Part shown: in pieces, positions 1 through 4,988 of the stretch
Layout of the letters: every line of letters begins with the position of its first letter
Position numbering within the stretch: position 1 is the stretch's first letter
Program-made: the position numbers and the translations under genes
Source of the DNA: Nitrospirae bacterium GWC2_56_14
GTDB taxonomy: Bacteria; Nitrospirota; UBA9217
Direction of reading: 5' to 3'
DNA length: 7,158 nucleotides
NCBI GenBank assembly: GCA_001803705.1
Contig: MHDY01000045.1
Coordinates: forward strand, 1-7,158
Notes under the pieces: model-generated
What the model was told of the DNA's origin: nothing
Database searches by the model: none
Seen by the model: the letters and a program-made list of their open reading frames with translations, nothing else

Positions 1-1
1 G

Positions 2-574
2 GAGGAAAGCCTGCCGGTGCTCTACACGGCGTACACCCCCTGTTTCCGCCGCGAGGCGGGATCATACGGCAAAGACACTCGCGGGTTGATCCGCCAGCAC
101 CAGTTCAACAAGGTGGAGCTGGTGAAGTTTGCAAAACCCGAGGGCTCCTACGATGAGCTGGAGAAGCTTACCGGCCAGGCAGAGGAGGTTCTCAAGCGGC
201 TTGGCCTCGCGTACCGGGTCATCGCCCTCTGCGCCGGCGACCTGGGGTTCTCTTCTGCAAAGACCTACGATATCGAGGTCTGGCTTCCTGCGCAGAATAA
301 GTACCGGGAAATATCATCGTGCTCGAATTTCGAGGACTTTCAGGCACGGCGGGGCAACATCAGGTACAAGCCTGCAGGCGGAAAAAAGACCGAGTTCGTG
401 CATACGCTGAACGGCTCAGGCCTGGCAGTGGGCCGCACGGTCGTCGCGATCCTCGAAAATTTTCAACAGCCAGACGGCAGCATTGTGATACCCGAAGTGC
501 TCAGGCCGTACATGGGCGGGGCGGAGAAAATAACACCGAGGAGCCCGGAGCCAGAAGCCAGAAGTCAGAAGTGA
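2..574 (+). CDS. serS: Seryl-tRNA synthetase, C-terminal part (5' end outside window)
   Basis: SerRS is a cytoplasmic class II aminoacyl-tRNA synthetase that activates serine with ATP and charges tRNA-Ser (and tRNA-Sec where present). The frame is open from base 2 to the TGA at 572-574, giving 190 residues, under half of the usual ~425. The segment YTAYTPCFRREAGSYGKDT followed by RGLIRQHQF is the motif 2 region of the catalytic core. Near the end, GSGLAVGRTVVAILEN and then IPEVLRPYMGG form class II motif 3 and the normal family C terminus. The last dozen or so residues (TPRSPEPEARSQK) are not typical of SerRS and are encoded by a heptad repeat that begins inside the gene. Four tRNA-Ser genes, the enzyme's substrates, lie downstream. 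The start codon and N-terminal coiled-coil arm are outside the window. Confidence 0.97.
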   Translation, partial: EESLPVLYTAYTPCFRREAGSYGKDTRGLIRQHQFNKVELVKFAKPEGSYDELEKLTGQAEEVLKRLGLAYRVIALCAGDLGFSSAKTYDIEVWLPAQNKYREISSCSNFEDFQARRGNIRYKPAGGKKTEFVHTLNGSGLAVGRTVVAILENFQQPDGSIVIPEVLRPYMGGAEKITPRSPEPEARSQK

Positions 575-623
575 TGCATCCGGCCATGATTTTTTTGCTG
601 GGTTCTGTCTCCTGACTTCTGAA
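543..623. repeat. Heptad repeat element A, overlapping the serS 3' end
   Basis: The left block is a run of 7-base units, gcccgga, gccagaa, gccagaa, gtcagaa (543-570), which also codes for the last residues of SerRS. After a T-rich spacer (T6 at 591-596) comes an opposing block ttctgtc, tcctgac, ttctgaa (603-623). The 10-mer cagaagtcag (559-568) has its exact reverse complement at 612-621, so the element can form an imperfect hairpin. It separates serS from the first tRNA-Ser. The periodicity is seen directly; its function is unknown. Confidence 0.7.
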
Positions 624-638
624 TGCGGCGGTTTATAC

Positions 639-724
<86 letters not shown>

Positions 725-745
725 TATTTTTTATACGAAAATGCG

Positions 746-810
746 TTTGGAGTTCTTTCGTTCGGAGTTCGTAGTTTTTGACTCCCTGCTCATGACTCCG
801 AACTCCGAAC
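746..810. repeat. Heptad repeat element B, between two tRNA-Ser genes
   Basis: The stretch reads in steady 7-base register: gttcgga, gttcgta, gtttttg, actccct, gctcatg, actccga, actccga (760-808). The left units are the reverse complement of the right ones. This gives a perfect 12-bp inverted repeat, gttcggagttcg (760-771) with cgaactccgaac (799-810), around a 27-base loop. It is a diverged copy of element D: the 17 bases at 741-757 recur exactly at 2433-2449. Confidence 0.75.
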
Positions 811-821
811 AGAAGTAAACC

Positions 822-911
822 GGAGAGGTGGCCGAGCGGCTGAAGGCAGCTGCCTGCTAAGCAGTTGTGGGGGTAACTCCACCCCGGGTTCGAATCCCGG
901 CCTCTCCGCCA
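822..911 (+). tRNA. tRNA-Ser(GCT), CCA encoded
   Basis: The acceptor strands ggagagg (822-828) and cctctcc (901-907) pair, followed by G908 and CCA (909-911). The anticodon loop 854-860 carries GCT at 856-858, which reads AGC and AGU. The variable arm stem tgggg/ctcca (868-872 with 877-881, one G-T pair) has a GTAA loop. A 19-base stretch spanning this arm (865-883) is identical in the tRNA-Ser(CGA) gene. A T6 run (912-917) abuts the CCA. Confidence 0.97.
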
Positions 912-969
912 TTTTTTCCGGCAGCACGACCAGGGCAACGCTCCCTGTATCTTTACTATTCACCTACCC

Positions 970-977
970 AAGGAGGT
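970..977 (+). promoter_or_regulatory. Strong ribosome binding site of the lipoprotein gene
   Basis: The sequence aaggaggt lies six bases upstream of the ATG at 984. It is a near-perfect anti-16S match and fixes the start at 984; no start further upstream in the frame has comparable support. Confidence 0.85.
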
Positions 978-983
978 ATCACC

Positions 984-1493
984 ATGAAGAAGTTGTTAGC
1001 CGCTGTTGTAATAGGCAGCCTCATCTTTACCGTTGCAGCCTGCAAAAAGAAGGAAGAAAAGCCCCAGTTGCCTCCGGGCCACCCGAGCACGGAAGGCGGC
1101 ATGCCGCAGACGGGGATGCCGGATATGCCGAAGGTCGACCGCAAGGTCGTTGTTCCCGCTGAAGTGAAGGCGAAGTGGAAGGCCGTTAAGCTGAACATCG
1201 AAGACAAGACTGCCAAGAGCACGAAAGAATACACGGTGGCCGTGGGTACTGAACTTGCGGTGCCGAACACGAAAATGAAGATCAAAGTGCATGCATTCCT
1301 CCCGGATTTCAGGATGGGCGAGAAAGACATCACCTCAGCATCGGATAAGCCAAACAACCCTGCCGTGCAGGTGTCGGTTACCGAGCCGGGTAAAGCAGAG
1401 TGGAAGGGCTGGCTCTATTCCATGCACCCCGGGATCCACCCCTACGCACATGAACGTGTCGCTATCACGCTTGTGGGTGGCGTGAACAAGTAA
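984..1493 (+). CDS. Small secreted lipoprotein, possibly DUF2155-like
   Basis: This gene encodes 169 residues starting MKKLLAAVVIG. The N terminus is a bacterial lipoprotein signal: a lysine pair, a hydrophobic core and the lipobox V17-A18-A19-C20, so the mature protein should begin at Cys20, be lipidated and be anchored in a membrane. A charged, Pro/Gly/Met-rich linker (about residues 21-50, with PPGHPS) leads to a compact domain. The C-terminal part contains KAEWKGWLYSMHPGIHPYAH. Its arrangement (a mid-domain on transport or binding of small charged patches, then GWL, HP, HPY) recalls DUF2155-type proteins, but I could not test this and no function is known. It has a strong ribosome binding site and its own terminator (1521-1556), so it looks like a single-gene unit placed among tRNA genes. 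Confidence 0.88.
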   Translation: MKKLLAAVVIGSLIFTVAACKKKEEKPQLPPGHPSTEGGMPQTGMPDMPKVDRKVVVPAEVKAKWKAVKLNIEDKTAKSTKEYTVAVGTELAVPNTKMKIKVHAFLPDFRMGEKDITSASDKPNNPAVQVSVTEPGKAEWKGWLYSMHPGIHPYAHERVAITLVGGVNK

Positions 1494-1520
1494 GCAGAAA
1501 GACAGACCAGACCGGTTTTG

Positions 1521-1556
1521 GATGCACAGAAGCACCCGCTTCTGTGCATCTGTTTT
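1521..1556 (+). terminator. Rho-independent terminator after the lipoprotein gene
   Basis: A perfect 13-bp stem, gatgcacagaagc (1521-1533) with gcttctgtgcatc (1538-1550), closes a four-base accc loop and is followed by tgtttt (1551-1556). It starts 27 bases after the lipoprotein stop codon. The T tract ends exactly where tRNA-Arg begins, leaving no room for a separate tRNA promoter downstream of the hairpin. Confidence 0.85.
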
Positions 1557-1633
1557 GCGCCCATAGCTCAGCTGGATAGAGCAACGGACTACGAATCCGT
1601 AGGCCAGAGGTTCGAATCCTCTTGGGCGCACCA
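1557..1633 (+). tRNA. tRNA-Arg(ACG), CCA encoded
   Basis: The acceptor strands gcgccca (1557-1563) and tgggcgc (1623-1629) pair, with discriminator A1630 and CCA (1631-1633). The anticodon stem acgga/tccgt (1584-1588 with 1596-1600) encloses a loop carrying ACG at 1591-1593. In bacteria A34 of this tRNA is deaminated to inosine by TadA so that it can read CGU, CGC and CGA. The tadA gene begins only 36 bases downstream. A T6 run (1634-1639) abuts the CCA. Confidence 0.97.
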
Positions 1634-1669
1634 TTTTTTAGAATTGACCGCAGCGCTTGCTTGGCGACC

Positions 1670-2149
1670 ATGATGAATAACGGCGCGCACAGGACCGACG
1701 AAGAGTTCATGCGCTTGGCGCTTGCCGAGGCGCATAAGGCGGCAGGCGAGGGCGAGACGCCAATCGGCGCGGTGCTGGTCGTCGGAAACACGGTTATCGC
1801 TGCTTCCCACAACATGCGGGAGACCTGGCAAGACCCGTGTGCGCACGCCGAACTGCTGGTAGTACGGGAAGCTTCGGCCAAGCTCGGCAGATGGCGGATG
1901 TCGGACGCGACCGTTTATGTGACCCTTGAGCCCTGTCTTATGTGTTCCGGGGCGCTGGTGCTTGCACGGGTCAACAGGCTGGTGTACGGGTGCCGCGATC
2001 CCAAGGCCGGCGCTCTGGGATCGGTCTATGATGTGGTCCGTGACGGCAGGTTGAACCACGTGTACCGTATCACGCCCGGTATTCTTGAAGCCGAATGCCG
2101 CGATGTGCTTCAGGTCTTTTTTGAGAAGCTGAGGCAGTCAGTACGATAA
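1670..2149 (+). CDS. tadA: tRNA adenosine(34) deaminase TadA
   Basis: TadA is a zinc-dependent hydrolytic deaminase that converts the wobble adenosine of tRNA-Arg(ACG) to inosine, an essential decoding step in most bacteria. The 159-residue protein has the cytidine-deaminase fold motifs in the right order and spacing: TPIGAVLV (30-37), the zinc ligand and catalytic glutamate in CAHAEL (His59, Glu61), and PCLMC (Cys89, Cys92). This spacing matches the E. coli enzyme. The later block VYGCRDPKAGALGS (105-118) is also characteristic. The ATG at 1670 is chosen because an earlier in-frame TTG at 1622 lies inside the tRNA; a second ATG follows at once at 1673. No clear Shine-Dalgarno sequence is visible. 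Guanine deaminase and other relatives are less likely given this length and the neighbouring substrate tRNA. Confidence 0.95.
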   Translation: MMNNGAHRTDEEFMRLALAEAHKAAGEGETPIGAVLVVGNTVIAASHNMRETWQDPCAHAELLVVREASAKLGRWRMSDATVYVTLEPCLMCSGALVLARVNRLVYGCRDPKAGALGSVYDVVRDGRLNHVYRITPGILEAECRDVLQVFFEKLRQSVR

Positions 2150-2167
2150 GGTTGAAGCGGCACATTC

Positions 2168-2257
2168 GGAGAGGTGGCCGAGTGGTTGAAGGCGGCAGTC
2201 TCGAAAACTGTTGTGGGGGTAACTCCACCGGGGGTTCAAATCCCCCCCTCTCCGCCA
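2168..2257 (+). tRNA. tRNA-Ser(CGA), CCA encoded
   Basis: The acceptor strands ggagagg (2168-2174) and cctctcc (2247-2253) are followed by G2254 and CCA (2255-2257). The anticodon loop 2200-2206 carries CGA at 2202-2204, which reads UCG. The variable arm (2211-2229) is identical over 19 bases to that of tRNA-Ser(GCT), and the T loop is ttcaaat. It begins 18 bases after the tadA stop codon with no terminator between them. It is the only tRNA here without a T run just after the CCA. Confidence 0.96.
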
Positions 2258-2263
2258 TATATA

Positions 2264-2322
2264 ATTGCGGATTTCGGATTGCGAATTAATAAATCCGAAA
2301 TCCGAAATCAACAATCCGAAAT
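2264..2322. repeat. Heptad repeat element C, between two tRNA-Ser genes
   Basis: Eight 7-base units sit in perfect register: attgcgg, atttcgg, attgcga, attaata, aatccga, aatccga, aatcaac, aatccga, then aat. A perfect 13-bp inverted repeat, cggatttcggatt (2268-2280) with aatccgaaatccg (2292-2304), surrounds an 11-base loop. The element fills nearly the whole space between the CGA and GGA serine tRNA genes. Confidence 0.85.
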
Positions 2323-2331
2323 AGTAAAACC

Positions 2332-2419
2332 GGAGAGATGGCCGAGCGGCTGAAGGCGCACGCTTGGAAAGCGTGTTTAGGGAAACCTAACGTGGGTTCG
2401 AACCCCACTCTCTCCGCCA
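2332..2419 (+). tRNA. tRNA-Ser(GGA), CCA encoded
   Basis: The acceptor strands ggagaga (2332-2338) and tctctcc (2409-2415) are followed by G2416 and CCA (2417-2419). The anticodon loop 2364-2370 carries GGA at 2366-2368, which reads UCC and UCU. The variable arm ttagg/cctaa (2377-2381 with 2386-2390) has a GAAA loop. A T6 run (2420-2425) abuts the CCA. It completes the serine set. Confidence 0.97.
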
Positions 2420-2437
2420 TTTTTTATCCATGATGCG

Positions 2438-2490
2438 TTTGGAGTTCTTAGTTCGGAGTATTTTTTGACTCCCCGCTCATAACCCCGAAC
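2438..2490. repeat. Heptad repeat element D, between tRNA-Ser(GGA) and ffs
   Basis: Degenerate 7-base units gttctta, gttcgga (2444-2457) face actcccc, gctcata, accccga (2468-2488) across a T-rich centre. gttcggagt (2451-2459) and accccgaac (2482-2490) are complementary with one mismatch. The upstream 17 bases (2433-2449) match 741-757 exactly, so this is a diverged, slightly shortened copy of element B. Confidence 0.7.
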
Positions 2491-2503
2491 CAAAAGCAAT
2501 TGC

Positions 2504-2616
2504 GCTCACAAGCCCGGGTCCTGCGCAACCACGGTCCCGTGAACCCCGTCAGGTCCGGAAGGAAGCAGCGGTAAGCGGGTTCCAGGTGTGCCGCAGGGAA
2601 GCCCGGGTTTGTGAGC
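2504..2616 (+). ncRNA. ffs: Signal recognition particle RNA (small bacterial type)
   Basis: This RNA is the scaffold of the signal recognition particle, which with Ffh targets nascent membrane proteins. The conserved apical domain is present as caggtccggaaggaagcagc (2550-2569), with the GGAA tetraloop at 2557-2560 closed by a C-G pair and the 3' side of the symmetric internal loop in aagcag. The ends pair as a long terminal stem: gctcacaagcccggg (2504-2518) with cccgggtttgtgagc (2602-2616), containing one G-U pair. The length of about 113 bases fits the 4.5S class without an Alu domain. The tail tttaaattttt (2617-2627) supports termination just after the stem. The ends are judged from pairing and may be off by a few bases. 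Confidence 0.95.
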
Positions 2617-2854
2617 TTTAAATTTTTCGATCAAAGCCAGGGAAAGCGCGGACGCCGTTCCCGTTCGTTACTTCCGCAATGAACCGGCAAAACCTGTCCA
2701 ACAAACTTGTTCGACCTTTGCGCTGCTGTGTAGGCGAAGGGCAGTCCACCGGTTCATCCCCGCCTCCCCGTGCCTTCGCAAAGCAGCGACAGAATGATCA
2801 AGAACGGCCATCGTAGTATGAGATCTGCAGCAGCGTATCCGAGGTAAAGTTCCT
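2617..2854 (+). other. Non-coding stretch between ffs and dnaX, probable dnaX leader
   Basis: I see no gene in these 238 bases. The left edge is the T-rich tail of the SRP RNA. Three complementary pairs stand out. atgaaccgg (2679-2687) matches ccggttcat (2749-2757). cgctgct (2721-2727) matches agcagcg (2782-2788). gcgaagg (2734-2740) matches ccttcgc (2773-2779). The last two interleave with the first, as in a pseudoknot. gaggt (2841-2845) is the likely dnaX ribosome binding site, nine bases from the ATG. No consensus promoter is evident. Confidence 0.5.
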
Positions 2855-4507
2855 ATGAGCTACCAGGTCCTGGCAAGAAAATGGCGGCCCCAGGTTTTCG
2901 AAGACGTCGTCGGTCAGGGGCATATCACTCGAACGCTGCAGAACGCGATCACCACGAAAAGGCTTGCGCATGCGTTCCTGTTCTCCGGACCGCGGGGCGT
3001 GGGCAAGACCACGACAGCGCGCATTCTTGCCAAGGCCTTAAACTGCTCGGAAGGACCGACCCCGACGCCCTGCGGCAAATGTGATTCGTGCAGAGAGACC
3101 ACGGCGGGAATGTCAGTGGATGTCATCGAGATCGACGGGGCATCGAACCGCGGCATCGAACATATCCGGGAGCTGCGCGAAGCCGTGAAATACGCGCCCA
3201 CCCGCGGCAAGTACAAGGTCTACGTGATCGATGAGGTCCATATGCTCACGAACGAGGCCTTTAATGCACTGCTGAAGACGCTCGAAGAACCGCCGCCGCA
3301 TGTCCTCTTCATCTTTGCCACGACCGAACCGCAGAAGATCCCCGCCACCATTCATTCCCGCTGCCAGCGCTACGGGTTCAAGCGAATTCCCCTGAGCGAG
3401 ATCATCGACCAGCTTAAAAAGATCGCAGCAGCCGAGGGCATTACGGTCACCGACGAGGGGCTTGCCATGATCGCGCGGGCAGCAGAGGGCAGTATGCGTG
3501 ATTCGCAGAGCCTGCTGGACCAGGCCGTTTCGTACAGCGGCATGACGGTCAAGAACGAGGACCTCCAGGCGACCCTCGGCGCGGTAGCACAGGAAAAGCT
3601 GCTGCAGTTCGCTGCGGGCCTGCTCTCCCGGGACAGCGGCGGTCTGCTGAAGCAGATCGACGGCCTGCTTGAACAGGGGCTCGATATGCGTCAGTTCCTG
3701 GCGGGAGTGGTCGAGCATATCCGGAACCTTATGGTAATCAAGATCACCAAGGACCCCGGCCGTATCGTCGAGCTTCCGCCAGCAGATATTCAGAACCTCC
3801 AGCAGCAGGCCTCCGGCGTGGAAAGCGACCAGCTCCTGCTGCTCTTTGACAGCCTTTCAAAAACACTGGATGAAATGCGCTGGTCCCCGCATCAACGGTT
3901 CACTGTTGAAATGGGGATCGTCAAGGCCTGCCACATCACGCCGTTGCGGCCGCTCGCCGAGGTGCTTGCCCGGATGAAGGAGTTTGAGAGCCGCCTTACG
4001 CCGGGAACCGCGTTGTCCGCGCCGGCGGCTGTCGGGGTCCGCGAGCAGTCGGGACCCTATGTGCCTAAAACCGCGGCGGTTTCGCACCAGCCCCGCCCGT
4101 CAGAAGCGCCGGGCGGAGGGGGCGGAGCGACAACGGATGAGTGGGGCAGGGTGATGAGCGCCCTGAAAGCGAAAAAACCGAGCCTGGCCTCCTATTTTAC
4201 CCAGAGCAAACTTCTCAATACTTCGGACACGGGCTTTACGCTTGGGTTCCCGGCGGGTTTTCAGCGGGACCAGGTTGAAAAGCAGGAACATCGCGATTAT
4301 ATTGAACAGATCGCCGGCGAGGTGCTGGGCAGAAAAATTCAACTTACCATAAAACCGCTTGGCCAGGGGGAAGCAGGGCCCTCTCCGGCCAGAACCAAAA
4401 CACCGGCAAAAAAGAAACCCGAGGAACAGCCCCCGATCGTCCAGGACGCGCTCAGGATCTTCGGCGGTGAGGTCATAGAAACGGACCAAACCGAGGAAGA
4501 GGGTTGA
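2855..4507 (+). CDS. dnaX: DNA polymerase III subunit tau/gamma (DnaX)
   Basis: DnaX is the AAA+ ATPase of the clamp-loader complex that places the beta clamp on DNA and, as tau, organises the replisome. The 550-residue protein starts MSYQVLARKWRPQVFEDVVGQ, the standard family N terminus. Walker A is GPRGVGKTT (45-53). The zinc module ligands are Cys64, Cys73, Cys76 and Cys79. Walker B is DEVH (126-129), followed by NALLKTLEEPPPHVLFIFATTE, and the arginine-finger SRC is at 168-170. Helical domain III extends to about residue 370. A Gly/Ala/Pro-rich linker (about 382-426, with five consecutive glycines) leads to a C-terminal domain (about 428-500) and a Lys-rich tail. It is longer than E. coli gamma (431) and shorter than tau (643). 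A slippery A-AAA-AAG heptamer lies in frame at 4408-4414 but close to the end of the gene. ybaB and recR follow, as in many bacteria. Confidence 0.98.
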   Translation: MSYQVLARKWRPQVFEDVVGQGHITRTLQNAITTKRLAHAFLFSGPRGVGKTTTARILAKALNCSEGPTPTPCGKCDSCRETTAGMSVDVIEIDGASNRGIEHIRELREAVKYAPTRGKYKVYVIDEVHMLTNEAFNALLKTLEEPPPHVLFIFATTEPQKIPATIHSRCQRYGFKRIPLSEIIDQLKKIAAAEGITVTDEGLAMIARAAEGSMRDSQSLLDQAVSYSGMTVKNEDLQATLGAVAQEKLLQFAAGLLSRDSGGLLKQIDGLLEQGLDMRQFLAGVVEHIRNLMVIKITKDPGRIVELPPADIQNLQQQASGVESDQLLLLFDSLSKTLDEMRWSPHQRFTVEMGIVKACHITPLRPLAEVLARMKEFESRLTPGTALSAPAAVGVREQSGPYVPKTAAVSHQPRPSEAPGGGGGATTDEWGRVMSALKAKKPSLASYFTQSKLLNTSDTGFTLGFPAGFQRDQVEKQEHRDYIEQIAGEVLGRKIQLTIKPLGQGEAGPSPARTKTPAKKKPEEQPPIVQDALRIFGGEVIETDQTEEEG

Positions 4508-4655
4508 CGGGATGGGACCACACGGACAAGACATTTAAATTTTTTATACCAGCATAAACCCCTCGTTTTTTCTTGCAAAGCATCCCCCGTTCTTTTATTA
4601 TAATCTTCCCTTGCTGTTTGGGCGATCTCACTTTTCGGGCACAAAAAGGCCTCGC
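4508..4655 (+). other. Spacer between dnaX and ybaB
   Basis: This 148-base AT-richer gap holds no gene. Its middle contains oligo-T tracts (around 4540-4546 and 4565-4571) without a convincing hairpin, so I do not call a terminator. The right part carries a possible promoter (4573-4604) and a weak ribosome binding site, aagg (4646-4649). Confidence 0.5.
4573..4604 (+). promoter_or_regulatory. Possible sigma-70-type promoter for ybaB-recR
   Basis: A perfect TATAAT (4599-4604) lies about 50 bases upstream of the ybaB start. The best -35 match is TTGCAA (4573-4578), but the 20-base spacer is longer than the usual 16-18, so the -35 assignment is doubtful. If real, it would let ybaB and recR be transcribed independently of dnaX. 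Confidence 0.45.
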
Positions 4656-4976
4656 ATGTCGAAAAATATCATTGGTAATTTGATGAAACAGGCCCAGCAG
4701 ATGCAGGAGCGGGTCAAGAAGCTCCAGGAAGAGGCTGCCGGTAAATCGGTGGAGGCTTCCTCGGGCGGCGGTATGGTGACGGTCGTGGCGAACGGCCGGC
4801 AAGAGGTCCTTTCGATCAAGATCGACGCTTCCGTCGTGGATCCCAAAGACATCGAGATGCTCCAGGACCTGGTCACGGCAGCCGTAAATGAAGCGCTCAG
4901 AAAATCCCAGGAGCTCATGAAAGACGAAATGGCCAAACTGACGGCGGGCATGGGCCTTCCCCCAGGGCTGATCTGA
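4656..4976 (+). CDS. ybaB: YbaB/EbfC family nucleoid-associated protein
   Basis: YbaB/EbfC proteins are small dimeric DNA-binding proteins of the nucleoid, nearly always encoded between dnaX and recR. The 106-residue product has the typical length and sequence. A helical N terminus NIIGNLMKQAQQMQERVKKLQ (residues 4-24) leads into the conserved strand region with GGGMVTVVANGRQEVLSIKID. VVDPKDIEMLQDLVTAAVNEAL follows, then a Met/Gly/Pro-rich C terminus ending GLPPGLI. The ATG at 4656 is preferred because it gives the family N terminus and has aagg six bases upstream. An in-frame start 45 bases earlier would add an atypical leader overlapping the promoter region. The gene ends 12 bases before recR. 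Confidence 0.96.
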   Translation: MSKNIIGNLMKQAQQMQERVKKLQEEAAGKSVEASSGGGMVTVVANGRQEVLSIKIDASVVDPKDIEMLQDLVTAAVNEALRKSQELMKDEMAKLTAGMGLPPGLI

Positions 4977-4988
4977 CGCGGAATCCCT

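Noticed and set aside
559..621. Inverted repeat after serS as a rho-independent terminator
   Set aside because: The T run lies in the loop, not after the stem, and the 3' side has no U tract. It fits the heptad element better.
632..637. TTTATA before tRNA-Ser(TGA) as a -10 box
   Set aside because: It ends one base before the mature tRNA, so transcription would start inside the tRNA; no -35 is present.
1622..1669. Upstream TTG start for tadA
   Set aside because: It lies within the 3' end of tRNA-Arg and would add residues not found in the family.
2264..2322. CRISPR array
   Set aside because: Units are only 7 bases, contiguous and degenerate, without spacers; no cas genes are nearby.
4171..4178. 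G-AAA-AAA in dnaX at residues 439-441 as a frameshift site making a gamma-length product
   Set aside because: The position resembles the length of E. coli gamma, but the heptamer does not allow full re-pairing in the P site. A -1 slip would continue for 33 codons before a stop, so there is no early termination.
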